Of a DNA stretch of 64,000 bases, positions 21,141 to 31,364 are shown one piece after another; the first letter of the stretch is position 1, and every line of letters begins with the position of its first letter. This DNA is from Spongilla lacustris (taxonomy: Eukaryota; Porifera; Demospongiae; Spongillida; Spongillidae): contig OX442416.1 in NCBI GenBank assembly GCA_949361645.1, forward strand, positions 6,144,362 through 6,208,361, read 5' to 3'. The notes below the pieces were generated by a model. The model saw only the letters and a program-made list of their open reading frames with translations. It was not told where the DNA came from and ran no database searches. A program made the position numbers and the translations under genes.

Positions 21141-22440
21141 TATATTATGTAACCTCTGTACAAGTCATTGACATTCACTTAACTGCTTCCCCTGTAGCAA
21201 GTTGTATGATGGCTTTGTCAGGACTAGCTGGTAGAGATTACCCTCTTCAGCAATCCCGCTGCTTGCTTCTCCTCCTCAGGTGTAAGTGTTGGTGCACACT
21301 CATGCTCTTCATAGTCACCATCCTTAATATCCCTGCTGCAGTCTGTATACAGTGCTCCAGAACATCTGACAGCAGCAGCATTATCACACTTGATGATAGT
21401 CTGACTAGGGGACCATCCTGGTGACCGTCCTCTGAGCAGCAGGGGATTTTCCTCTGGGCAGCAGGGGATCATCCTCTGAGCAGCAGGGGACCATCCTCTG
21501 AGTAGCAGGGGATCATCCTCGGAGCAGCAGGGGATCATCCTCTGAGCAGCAGGGGACCATCCTCTGATCAGCAGGGGACCGTCCTCTGAGCAGCATGGGA
21601 CTGTCCTCTGAGCAGCAGGGGATCATCCTCTGAGCAGCAGGAGATCATCCTCTGAGTAGCAGTGGATCATCCTCTGATCAGCAGGGAACCATCCTCTGAG
21701 CAGCAGGGGATCATCCTCTGGGCAGCATGGGACCATCCCCTGGGCAGCAGGGGATCATCCTCTGGGCAGCATGGGACCATCCCCTGGGCAGCATGGGACC
21801 ATTACTGAGCAACATGGGACCATCTCTGAGCAGCAGAGGACTATCCGTCCTCTGAGCAGCATGGACGGTTCACAGCATCATATGCTGCTATCCACTCCCG
21901 GAGGCATTTGGAGCACACCAGTGCACCACACAGCAGCTCCAGTGGCTGTGAGAGGGTGTTGGAGCACAGTGCACACTTCAGCTCCTTTAGCATTGATAGG
22001 TTGTTAGCTCTTGCCAAAGGTGGGCTAGGCTCACTATGGAGAACTAGAGGAGGGGCAATCTTCTCAAGATGACCTCTTATGATGTCATATGTTTACTTGT
22101 TTTGCCACTCAAATAGCATCACTACACATTTGTGATGCACTCACTTTGTGATGGCACAGATGGTTCTCTACATACCCAGCTTACATTGCATGCAGAACAT
22201 CTGCTACTGTCAGATGTTCTGGAGCACTGTATACAGACTGCAGCAGGGATATTAAGGATGGTGACTATGAAGAGCATGAGTGTGCACCAACACTTACACC
22301 TGAGGAGGAGAAGCAAGCAGCGGGATTGCTGAAGAGGGTAATCTCTACCAGCTAGTCCTGACAAAGCCATCATACAACTTGCTACAGGGGAAGCAGTTAA
22401 GTGAATGTCAATGACTTGTACAGAGGTTACATAATATATC
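21141..22440. mobile_element. Foldback element with ~240-bp arms and a minisatellite core
   Basis: The left arm (about 21141-21375) matches the right arm (about 22200-22440) in inverted orientation. The arms start at ATATTATGTAACCTCTGTAC and reach the GTCTGTATACAGTGCTCCAG segment. The same short frame (containing LPSGLAGRDYPLQQSRC-like residues) therefore appears on both strands. The centre holds the GAGCAGCAGGGGATCATCC minisatellite. This suggests a foldback-type transposon or an inverted duplication. No target duplication was identified. Confidence 0.75.
21405..21860 (+). repeat. ~21-bp minisatellite in the foldback core
   Basis: About 20 units of GGGGATCATCCTCTGAGCAG with GACCGT and ATGGGA variants. 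Confidence 0.88.
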
Positions 22441-22562
22441 TGCATAATATATCTGCCAGTTCCTCCATTCCCTGACTTTGGATGTTGTCCAAAGGCTAAC
22501 ATAGCCCATACTCTAACACGCACATATATTAAAATATGTGTACTTCTTCTACTTTTTTGCAG

Positions 22563-22618
22563 TGGCTTCATTGCAGACAGGGTCAACGTTCGTTACTTCT
22601 TAATCACTGGGATGATAG
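22563..22618 (+). pseudogene. Lone exon resembling SLC37 sugar-phosphate exchangers
   Basis: A well-formed 56-nt exon: polypyrimidine tract and TTTTTTGCAG acceptor, coding GFIADRVNVRYFLITGMI, donor ATAG|GTCAGT. The sequence resembles the conserved loop after an early membrane helix of SLC37-type major facilitator transporters (G..(A/G)DR.NLR.FL..GM). No neighbouring exon was recognised, so it may be a stranded gene fragment. Other major facilitators carry a similar loop. Confidence 0.35.
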
Positions 22619-22639
22619 GTCAGTGGGTCATGTCACTGA

Positions 22640-23380
22640 AGTAGGTGTGGTCACGGGTTTGCCATGTTTGCACGTTTGTGTGGAAGGGTGTAAAGATTTG
22701 TATGTATTTTTTCGCACAGGTAGAGGCAGTCCAACACTTCTTGTTCTGGATTGCAACAGATGAAGGTTTTAGGGACCCTCAAGCAAACACCCTTGCTTGT
22801 ATACATGTAAGGATGTCAAAATTATTTGAGGTGGCAAATAGGAATCTATTCTTTACATTGTAGCTAATGATCACCCTCCTGCAAAGGATGAACCACAGTC
22901 CAGAAACATATATAGTACGAAGAACTACTGATCAGCTATTCATTACATCTGATGTCGTGAAGGAACTTCTGTCTTGCTTCTAAATTGTATATGTATAACT
23001 TATGTCTTGTGTTTAAATTGCTTTTATTATATAAATTCTGTCTTGCGCTTACTATTCATTACATTAAACATCTGATGTCTCAGTTGAAAGAACTTCTGTC
23101 TTGGTTTTGAATTGTTTTCATTATATAACTTCCAAATTATCAATTAGAACTTCTGTTCTGTGTTTCAATTGTTTTAATTTGTCTGCCTTAACGGTTGCGG
23201 TTTCCGGCGGATTTCCCTTTTTAATTATACACGCTATAACTACCAGTGGTTGTCAAAATCAAATCTCCATTCTGTCAGGGAATTGAGTCCGCCTCCTCCC
23301 CCGGACTGTATTCCCTGGATGCCGGTACAATATTTTAGACGCGGGGACTGGAAATTAGGCCGGACCGTATACCCAATGAC
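22640..23380. other. No gene recognised
   Basis: AT-rich DNA. At about 22920-23170 there are degenerate repeats of GAACTTCTGTCTTGTGTTT-like units. Confidence 0.4.
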
Positions 23381-23452
23381 ACCGGTACACTTTTCGCAAC
23401 CAAAATTGTACCGCCCGGTACAATTTTGGTTGCGAGCGCGAAAAGTGTACCG
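23381..23452. repeat. Nested palindrome upstream of gene A copy 2
   Basis: An inner perfect palindrome (AACCAAAATTGTACC, loop GCCC, then its complement) is nested in an outer inverted repeat (CCGGTACACTTTTCGC against GCGAAAAGTGTACCGG). It ends about 60 bp before the gene A frame. This is not present in the same form upstream of copy 1. Confidence 0.8.
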
Positions 23453-23515
23453 GGCGGTACAATTTTTGACCGGAACAATTTTTGCGTGACAATCATTTAT
23501 TGTTACTAGTTAGTA

Positions 23516-24028
23516 ATGACGTGTTCAAATACAGAAGGTTTAACTTATGGCGTGGTCAAAACCGAAAAGACGGGCCCCGCACGGTCTAGTCCGCATCTCA
23601 CGGAGTTGGGCAATAAGATTGGGCTGTCTGGCATTAATATGTTTGATGAAACCGGAATGATATCACTACAGTTCGAATCGATGGCAATGACGTTCGTAAG
23701 TCATGAACCGCTCAGCCTGCACATCTCCGCCGTCTGTTACGTTGGCGAACTCGGTAAAAAAGAGAACATGAGAAAGTTGCTGGCATTGAATTTCCTGCCT
23801 GGTGTGTGTCGATTTGCCATCGAACCAAATTCTACTCGTGTGGTCTCCGTACATGTTTGGAATACGAGTAAGATTTCTTGCGAAGAGTTCTGTACTGGCG
23901 TGGAGGCTTTCTTAAATCGTACGGAGCAAGGTCAACAGCTTCTCACGACTAGGGTGTGTAACCGGTTATCAGGTTATTCGGGTTATTCGGATATTCGCAA
24001 AAACCTATCCGTTCGAATAGTAATTTAG
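23516..24028 (+). CDS. CesT-like protein, gene A copy 2, C-terminus altered by transposon
   Basis: This is the duplicate of 12956-13393. The core (LGNKIGLSGI, FVSHEPLS, YVGELGKKEN, LLALNFLPG, FAIEPNSTRVVSVHVWN, EEFCTGVEAFLNRTEQG) is kept. About 27 bp around the copy 1 start are missing, so this frame opens at an upstream ATG (23516), giving a different N-terminus. After the TTR of the normal end, the frame runs into the hAT-like element and gains about 22 transposon-derived residues before a stop at 24028. Differences from copy 1 include A/E, T/M, T/I, D/E, V/A, P/L, P/C and an inserted Asn. Whether it is expressed is unknown. Confidence 0.5.
   Translation: MTCSNTEGLTYGVVKTEKTGPARSSPHLTELGNKIGLSGINMFDETGMISLQFESMAMTFVSHEPLSLHISAVCYVGELGKKENMRKLLALNFLPGVCRFAIEPNSTRVVSVHVWNTSKISCEEFCTGVEAFLNRTEQGQQLLTTRVCNRLSGYSGYSDIRKNLSVRIVI
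23942..23949 (+). repeat. 8-bp target-site duplication, left
   Basis: CTCACGAC directly precedes the terminal repeat of the hAT-like element and is repeated at 25275-25282. Copy 1 of the gene (near 13374-13384) carries the sequence once, which proves the duplication. Confidence 0.92.
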
Positions 24029-25274
24029 CATTACTCGGAAAAATCGATTATTGGATTTGTTCTAAATAACCGGTTTGTGAATCTCCATTCGGAGGTACTT
24101 AGGTATTCGTCGTCCGCATCGACAATTCGCCGAGGTACTTAGGTATTCGTCGTCCGCATCGACAATTCGCCCATTATTCGAATACATTTTTATGACGATA
24201 TCCGGATACGCTTATTAATTACATGTACGACAATAATTAAAGTTATATCGTCACTATAAATATATAAGTGGGGACGAGAGTCACGAGATCAAATACATGT
24301 ATATAATATATTTAATTCGAACTACATGTAGCCAAAAGAGATCTCCCTCTTCACGTGTCATGATTTGAAGACGGACAGCTCCAGCTACAAACCAAAGTCA
24401 GTTTGCTTAGTGTATTTCGAACCAGCTGGCTTCTTCCATCAATCTCTCTGAGCTGATATTGCCGCGATCGTACTTAGGCGTACTTAGTTACTAGTACTAG
24501 TATTCTCAAAACTCGCGATGGTGAAATGGAGGCTGCATGGCTGGTGGTGCGTAAACGTCATCTGTGGTTGTATTCTGTTGGCATCAAGTGCGATATGTAC
24601 ATCTGTAGACTGTAGGTACTGGTAAAGCGGCTCAGCTAACTTAGGTCGGGACCCGCCCAACTAAGTATGTGGTTAGGCCAAGCGACTTAGGCCTATGTAG
24701 GTAGCTGTGGTTGTGTGCTGAATGCATCTGGTGTGATGTGGGGTAGCTGTGGATGCATGCTGAGGGTACTGATCTAGTGTAATGTGGTTAGTTGTAGTAG
24801 GGTGTCTGGTGTGATGGGGGTAGCTATGGTTGTGGCCTCATGAGGGCATCTGGTGTGATGGGGGTAGGTGTGTTTGTGTGCTGAAGGCATCTGGTGTGAT
24901 GGGGTAGGTGTGTTTGTGTGCTGAGGGCATCTAGTGTGATGGGGGTAGGTGTGTTTGTGTGCTGAGAGCATCTGGTGTGATGGGGGTAGGTGTGTTTGTG
25001 TGCTGCCAGTGAGGGTATCTGGTGTGATGTGGGTAGCTGTAGGAGGGTCTCTGGTGTGATGTGTACATTTAGGTGGCTCAATGAGCAGAAAACCTGAATA
25101 ACCTAGGTATTCGGCTGGCAAATTGTCAAAACCTATTCGGAAAAATTGATTTTCTTTTATCAAGTATTCGGAAAAATCGATTCTCAGATCCAGAAAAACC
25201 TGAAAAATCGATTAGTGTTTTAAAAGTATTCGGAAAAATCGATTTTCATTATTCAGGGGAGGTTACACACCCTA
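23950..25274. mobile_element. Non-autonomous hAT-like element, 1325 bp
   Basis: Terminal inverted repeats TAGGGTGTGTAACC and GGTTACACACCCTA are flanked by an 8-bp target duplication. Both features are typical of hAT transposons. No transposase frame is present. Inside are a direct repeat of GAGGTACTTAGGTATTCGTC, a GTGATGGGGGTAGGTGTGTT minisatellite (about 24700-25060), and repeated CGGAAAAATCGATT motifs near both ends. Related sequence occurs at 31365-31720 and 42660-42860. Confidence 0.9.
24700..25065 (+). repeat. ~50-bp minisatellite inside the hAT-like element
   Basis: About seven units of GGTAGGTGTGTTTGTGTGCT plus GAGGGCATCTGGTGTGATGG, with shorter diverged units at both edges. Confidence 0.85.
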
Positions 25275-25282
25275 CTCACGAC
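25275..25282 (+). repeat. 8-bp target-site duplication, right
   Basis: Second copy of CTCACGAC, followed by TAAACG as in the uninterrupted copy 1. Confidence 0.92.
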
Positions 25283-25854
25283 TAAACGTAATTGAATTTA
25301 GTCAATGTACTATACAGAATTGCAAATGAATGCTCTGACAGACCTGCATGAGGAGTGTCATTGACTCATATATATAGCTTGCATGCCAGTTAATTGTGTT
25401 AGCTAGACTAAGTTTGCTTATAGAATTACTGCAGTGGAATGTATCAGTTGACATTACGCATCAGTTGACACTGCTGCACATAGCCGCATGAATATTTGCA
25501 GTTGCAAGTATTGATATACAAATCCAATACATGCACGTCCCTTATCATAACGATTGTCACTATATATTGTATCGGCGATTTCTCCTCCGGTAGCACTGCA
25601 GTACAACCCCCCATGCTGGCACACATCCATAATAATACATGCATGACATTGTACACGACACCGCACTCGTATGTATGATTATAAATAATACTTGTTCAAA
25701 CATCCATGCATGGCCATGCATGGAGTCACTTGGAACTTCATATCAGTGTACTATAATATATAGCTATACTAACGCTGTCCATATATGTACGCACGCACAT
25801 TAAAATTTATACCGCACAACCCATGTAGGCCAGTTGTACATGTGTCAATTTTGG

Positions 25855-26307
25855 TTAAAGGAATATTAACATTGCTTGGCCCGCTTCAGCGGAGTTCACA
25901 AATTGTTCCAAAGAGTTGGAAAACTCCTGAATAGAAACCTTGGTCACGTTCCAGGTATTGACCATTACCAACCGCTCCGATCCTGGTTCTAATGCGAAGC
26001 TTGCTCCGCCGTGATCGGTTGGACAGAAGTTCAATTCGAGCAACTTTTTCATATTGTCTTCTTTCTTACCAATATCACCGATATAGGAAACGGCGGCAAT
26101 GGAGTCTGGCCCTTGACACACAAATGTCACTACCAAGGATTGCTCAGACTTGCCACTAAATGACAGCGATATTTGGCCCTGATCGTTCATCCTTAATCCA
26201 CCCATTCCGATGCTTTCACAAAAGGCGGCCATGAATTGGGCATTAGGCGGTTCCTGCTGGTGCTTTAATGCCTCGCGAACGCGTACTCCAAGACCTCGCA
26301 AAGCCAT
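25855..26307 (-). CDS. CesT-like protein, gene B copy 2
   Basis: A 150-residue intact frame, the duplicate of 14171-14617. The start MALRGLG is shared, and the ATG lies directly after the TTTATCAATCA leader. The family blocks are all present (FMAAFCESIGMGG, SLVVTFVCQGPD, YIGDIGKKED, LLELNFCP, FALEPGSERLVMV, LEQFVNSAEAG). The C-terminus is two residues longer (AMLIFL against AIFL). I count about nine amino-acid differences and only a few silent ones, an unusual excess of replacement changes for an intact gene pair. Orientation is convergent with gene A copy 2, from which it is now separated by the hAT-like element. Confidence 0.6.
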   Translation of the reverse strand: MALRGLGVRVREALKHQQEPPNAQFMAAFCESIGMGGLRMNDQGQISLSFSGKSEQSLVVTFVCQGPDSIAAVSYIGDIGKKEDNMKKLLELNFCPTDHGGASFALEPGSERLVMVNTWNVTKVSIQEFSNSLEQFVNSAEAGQAMLIFL

Positions 26308-26510
26308 TGATTGATAAACAACTAACTGAATGATGTCATTTGCTTCATGTTATGATTTTAATTCGACATCCTGTCATGTGACCAATTCAGTGCACAAGTC
26401 GATCCGCCATGGTGGTGCGTAGGTTTTACGGAGGTCGCGAACAAGCACTGTACATGTACTGTCTTGTGGGTTTTGCACATTTCACAAGGGCGGTTCTGTG
26501 GTTAATAATA

Positions 26511-27143
26511 CCGCGTTTACACGACGATGATACGGTACGGAACGGCTCAGCATGGCACGGTACGGAACGGTTATCGAGTAACGTTTACACGCGTTTGTGG
26601 CTATGTGGTATAGAATGGTTTTTAAAAAGCAATTCCGTAATTAACTACAATAATTGCCAGAAATCAAAATGGATGCCTTGTTTACAACGTTCCGTGCAAT
26701 CGAGAAAAGGAGGCATCAGATGCACAAAAGAAGGAGAGCGATTATTTTCTCGTAACATACGCAATATTATGGCGATGGCCATCCAATACACCTCAAATGG
26801 CCTCAGTACCGATCTAGTTGTACACCAATTGATTTTTTTTCCAGTTTTCCAGTTGCACTTGCATCGATTCCTCTCCCAAAATCTTTATCACCCGTTTGTT
26901 TCGTCCAATCCACCATTTTAATACTATGGAAACCAGTTCTACGCATGCTCAATTGCTATCATATCCCGATCGACCACAATCGAGTCGTGCCGTGCCGGGT
27001 AGCCCGGTTATTGCAACCGTGTTGACTCGGCACGGTACGGCACGGTTTTGACAGGGTTTACACGTCAAATTTTAACCGAACCGTACCGTGCCGAGCCGTA
27101 GCGTATCGTGCTGGCACGGAAAAATTGTGTCGTGTAAACGGGG
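26511..27143. mobile_element. MITE with CCGCGTTTACACGAC ends
   Basis: The ends CCGCGTTTACACGAC and GTCGTGTAAACGGGG are inverted and flanked by TA on both sides. That would fit a Tc1/mariner-like or other TA-duplicating family. Internally there are many near-repeats of GGTACGGAACGG and its complement. The 170-codon frame starting before the element is not credible as a gene. Confidence 0.65.
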
Positions 27144-27257
27144 TACAACAGAGAGCACTAACACGGTTTCGCGGTTTAAACAAATAACAAAGGCGGTTTG
27201 TGTTGCAACACAAAACCACGTACGTTTTCAATTTGACAATAACATTTCATGCACGTA

Positions 27258-27264
27258 TAGTGTG

Positions 27265-27354
<90 letters not shown>

Positions 27355-27375
27355 TGTGTGTGTGTGTGTGTGTGT
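27258..27375 (+). repeat. (TG)n microsatellite
   Basis: About 115 bp of TG with TTTG and AGAGAG interruptions. Confidence 0.95.
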
Positions 27376-27667
27376 AGGACAACTGCCATATACACATGTG
27401 TTAGCTATCCCCACTCAATGCATTTCAAATGAATCTGAGAATACGCAGTACAAGACCTGTAACATGCTCATTGTGAAACAAGAAGCTCTGCATGTGTTTG
27501 CATTGGTTTAAGAACCTTGCATGTAACTACATTTAGATCTCATCATTTCCAACAGGGCCATGTTGATTTTTGCTGGGGAAGAGCATCCTCCCTAACCATT
27601 CCTTTCATCCACACCTCCTTTATGTGCATGCACATTACACACCCCACAGAACCCACACAAACACTTC

Positions 27668-27850
27668 AGGTCGGCATACACGGGGTGACTTAGCCGCTTC
27701 CTGCCGACTTGTCGCATGCAACTCGCATGAATATGCCGTAATTGTTTAGTTTACTGATGGTTTGCGGAAAATTTGTCCATATTCATTTGAGTTGCATGCG
27801 ACAAATCGACTAGAAGTCGCCCGGCTCGCCCCGTGTATATATGCCGGCCT
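27668..27850. mobile_element. Palindromic MITE, ~75-bp arms
   Basis: AGGTCGGCATACACGGGG at the left and CCCCGTGTATATATGCCGGCCT at the right, together with GTCGCATGCAACTCGCATGA and its near-complement, form two arms around a short AT-rich loop. Confidence 0.7.
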
Positions 27851-28759
27851 TTAATGATTAGGCCAGTTTCATGGGCTATGGAGCCATGTAACTTGAATGT
27901 ATATATAACTCGAGCGATGTTTTGTGAACGTTTGAACAACGAGAAATGTTGTGTTTTTTTTAAATGTTATTGCATGTAAACGTCTTACGTGCAATGTTTT
28001 GTGTCAAAAACGCAAACTTTGGTGCTCCCTGTTATAACCATAAAACCGAATCTACAAAACCCTCAAGTCAGTGTACGTACATGTACGATCTCCAGGGTCG
28101 CCGTATTTTACGGTATATAATACATCACGCGCGATGATATCCTGTCACTTGCAATTTGGGATATATAGAATTAGGGAAACCTCACTCTCCCTTCGGTAGC
28201 ATTGATTATGTATAACGATGCCGCTAGCGATCGCGAAGGTTCTTCTATGTTCACACGACACATCTTTGGTACGGCACGGTATACGGAACAGCTCGGACTA
28301 TATTGAATTGTGTGGCCAGTGTCACAGTGAGGGGAAAAAAGAGAGATCCCGTAACCATTACCCGCCATTTTAATTCTATGGAAACAAGCTACTGCATGCG
28401 CATGCTAGCTCGCTTGCTATACACTTTACCACTATCTTTGGCACTCAGATCAGGCGTGGGTAATTTTTATAGTTAATGAAATTCATTGCTACGTTATCGC
28501 ACGTGATTTATATGAAGCAAATTATGCAGCCAGGCGGCTGATATTGTCATTCTCTCTCGTTACGCTCACTGCGTATGTTTTGTTGCGATCTTGCGTGCCG
28601 CCGAATAGTCTCGGTTATACTTCATCCGCTTTAACTATGTATGTTGTATACTGTTTATGTGTTTGTATGTGGGTGTGCGTGTGAGCCCGTGTTTTGTGTC
28701 GTGTGTGCTTGCGCGCGTGTTTAATTGTGTGCATGTGTGTGTGTGGGGGGGGGGGGGGG

Positions 28760-29302
28760 TAGTTGGGCGTGGCCCGCCCTTCGCGTATTGGCGGAAGGTC
28801 GGGTTGCAAGCTTATACCTGGATTTGTTCTGCTGCAACGGGGATTGCAGGTCAATCGGATTGCAGCGTTCAAGTGGGTCCCATTAGCGGCTGATGTGAGG
28901 TAATGATAGGCAGCTGTTCCTTCCATTTAACTTACATGTATATGAATTTTCATGGAGCGGACAAGCATTGCTTTTGTTTGCGAATGTGTTACAGAGGCAG
29001 CTAAAGAGTTGCGCTGCCCTGCTACTATTATGAAGCCTGAACAACAATGCGAAGGGCGGGCCATGCCCAACTCATTGACACCGCACCCGAAGCAATACAT
29101 GTACATATATATTTTGAGCAGCTGCTCTGCAGACACACCCCGCATTATCACCACGTAATCTAGCGCTCAATAATCACTACCAGAATGTGCAATAACATAA
29201 CGATATTCACAACGATATTACATAACACTCCAGAACAAATCTTGGTATAGGCTTGCAACCCGACCTTCCGGCAATACGCGAAGGGCGGGCCACGCCCAAC
29301 TA
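28760..29302. mobile_element. Inverted-repeat element, ~75-bp termini, between G-runs
   Basis: TAGTTGGGCGTGGCCCGCCC at the left end is mirrored by GGGCGGGCCACGCCCAACTA at the right end. The match continues inward through GGTCGGGTTGCAAGC. Poly-G tracts flank both ends. A third fragment (GAAGGGCGGGCCATGCCCAA) lies inside at about 29051. Confidence 0.8.
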
Positions 29303-29737
29303 GGGGGGGGGGGGTGTGGGGGCGTTAATTAGTGTCGTATATGTTTACGTGCAAAGGGGCCTAGTCATGCTTGGTAAAGTGTACAGTCATGTGAGCGTGT
29401 TTATCGTGAGCGTGCGTTGTGTTTTGAGACGATAGCTGAGGTAGGTATTTAATTATTGATCGTTTCTAGCCTAAGCCCACCTGCCTGGGCCTACTAGTAC
29501 TACGAGGAAGGTGTGCAGGCTAGATATAAAATTGTGCAGGCAATTAAGTGATATCAATGGTTTGCTACATATTTAGAGCGCGGCGTATGGTATATATGTA
29601 CAGATGACCCATACATGATTTAGGAGTGTGTGCTATACCACTATCTATGGCTATCTCTCTGCTATGTAGTACCGTATTTTAATACCGGTAATCACACTTC
29701 AGACATTTAAAAAAAGATGTAGATGGTTCCATGTTCC

Positions 29738-29859
29738 TAGTTTCGTACCCAGAACCAAATGTACGTAACGATGATGATCGCTTACAGTATAAAATCACGT
29801 GATGTTATACTGTAAGCGATCATCATCGTTACGTACATTTGGGTCTGGGTACGAGACTA
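29738..29859. repeat. ~120-bp near-perfect palindrome
   Basis: Arms of about 55 bp run from TAGTTTCGTACCCAGA to CGCTTACAGTATAA and return as the complement around a short TCACGTGA centre. The outer 16 bp match the palindrome at 33252-33294, so both belong to one MITE family. Confidence 0.88.
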
Positions 29860-29937
29860 CCATGTTCCCTTCTCAATGCCCTAGCTGGACCACAGGAGTG
29901 CTCTAGAAGAGGCAAAAGGTGCACAGAAGGCCACACC

Positions 29938-30168
29938 CATGCATGTTCCCTCCTCATGCTATGCCCATGCATGTTCCCTCCTCACACTACACCCATGTTC
30001 CGGGCTCCTCACACTACACCCATGTTCCCTCATCACACTACACCCATGCATGTTCCCTCCTCACACTACACCCATGTTCCCTCCTCTTACTACACCCATG
30101 TTCCCTCCTCACACTACACCCATGTTCCCTCATCACACTACACCCATGTTCCCTCCTCCCTCCTCACA
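29938..30168 (+). repeat. ~21-bp minisatellite
   Basis: About ten units of CATGTTCCCTCCTCACACTA plus CACC, with ATGCATG and CATCAC variants. Confidence 0.9.
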
Positions 30169-30249
30169 CCATACGTCAAATTTTAACCGAGCCGAACCGT
30201 GCATGCCGTACCGATCTGGCACGGAAAGATTCGGTTGTGTGAGCGTAAG

Positions 30250-31360
30250 TATTAGTGTTAATACATATGCATGTAGATAGATCCATGCATCGGTTTGATA
30301 TTTTTAATCTATAGTAGCCAGTCATGCTCCAAAAATGTTCTTTCAGAACAACCTGCATGGCTTTCCCGAAGCCTACATGTATAAACTTGGCAGTAATGTA
30401 AATTATGTGTGTTTATATGTATGAAATCAATCAAAAAATATTAATAAATATACCTTTTGTCCATGATAGCACGCACATATACATGTAAATGATAACTCCA
30501 TTCTGTTCTTGAAGATGCATGCATGGGTGCAATGAGTTGAGGAGGAGGAGTATGATACATAAACTAATTATAGGAAGTGCGTGTAGTACAACTCTTCAAA
30601 TTCCTTCCATGCAACACTACGTCAACTGTTACTGAGGTCATATGCTAGGTGTGCACATTTTTTGCATGATGTGCATGCAACCGCCTAAGTAGTAATCAGC
30701 AGCTTTAGAATAAACAGCACATGTATATCAGTGCAAGGATGTCACATCAGTAATTCACTAAAGTGTACATGTTCACTTTTTAATATCTTTATTGCATCAC
30801 AGCTGACAGAAACATCCTTTTCAGATGCAAAACTGGTCGGCTACATTCTAAGCACTCTCCCAAAATAATAATATTCCCTTCTCTGTTGAAACAAACAAAA
30901 ACGAGCTAAGGAGCTAGGATTTTGCTTAGTTTAGACATTTTTGCCCCACTCTTTACACTGAAAATGTAATCGTCGTAAAATGAGTTTTCGCCACCTTTTA
31001 AAATAATTCCATACATGTAGGTACCGCGGTATAGATGTGTATGCACAAAGTAAGTACCTTACTTGGTCAGCTTGTGTTTTCAGCTACAGTGAAGGAATTG
31101 GTTATAAGGTACAGAAATCATTACCATGGCACTAGATACAGTGTATATACTACTAAAGCAACACATTTCTGGAGTATACCATGGTCTTGCATGGGATGCT
31201 GTTGCAATGCATTTGTTGAGCTTTTGTATCTATCTAATTATAATTTTCTATGTATGCTGTGTGTATATGTGAGGCGTGCAAGTTGTTACTGGAGGATTCT
31301 CAAGATCAAGGTCATTATAAAATAAAATACAAATACGGAGACCATAAGCAGCAGCTAATA
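30250..31360. other. No gene recognised
   Basis: AT-rich DNA. A 96-codon frame at 31035-31325 has no recognisable motif and no splice context. Confidence 0.4.
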
Positions 31361-31364
31361 TTCT

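Larger units (their letters stand above)
23516..26440. repeat. Segmental duplication, copy 2 (chaperone-like gene pair)
   Basis: Direct-orientation duplicate of about 12926-14770. It is lengthened by the 1325-bp insertion at 23950-25274. The similarity fades at about 26435, where unrelated repeats begin. A short further match to sequence just beyond copy 1 (TACATCACGCG...GATGATA) appears at about 28125. Confidence 0.88.
28235..30245. mobile_element. Second copy of the TTTACACGAC MITE, interrupted by nested repeats
   Basis: The left part (TTCACACGACACATC, then GGTACGGCACGG) and the right part (AAATTTTAACCGAGCC, GGCACGGAAAGATTCG, GTTGTGTGAGC) resemble the two halves of 26511-27143. Between them lie a separate inverted-repeat element, a palindrome and a minisatellite, which suggests successive insertion. 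Confidence 0.5.

Noticed and set aside
26409..26921. 170-codon frame
   Set aside because: It crosses the boundary of a MITE, has no recognisable motif and is interrupted in the related copy.
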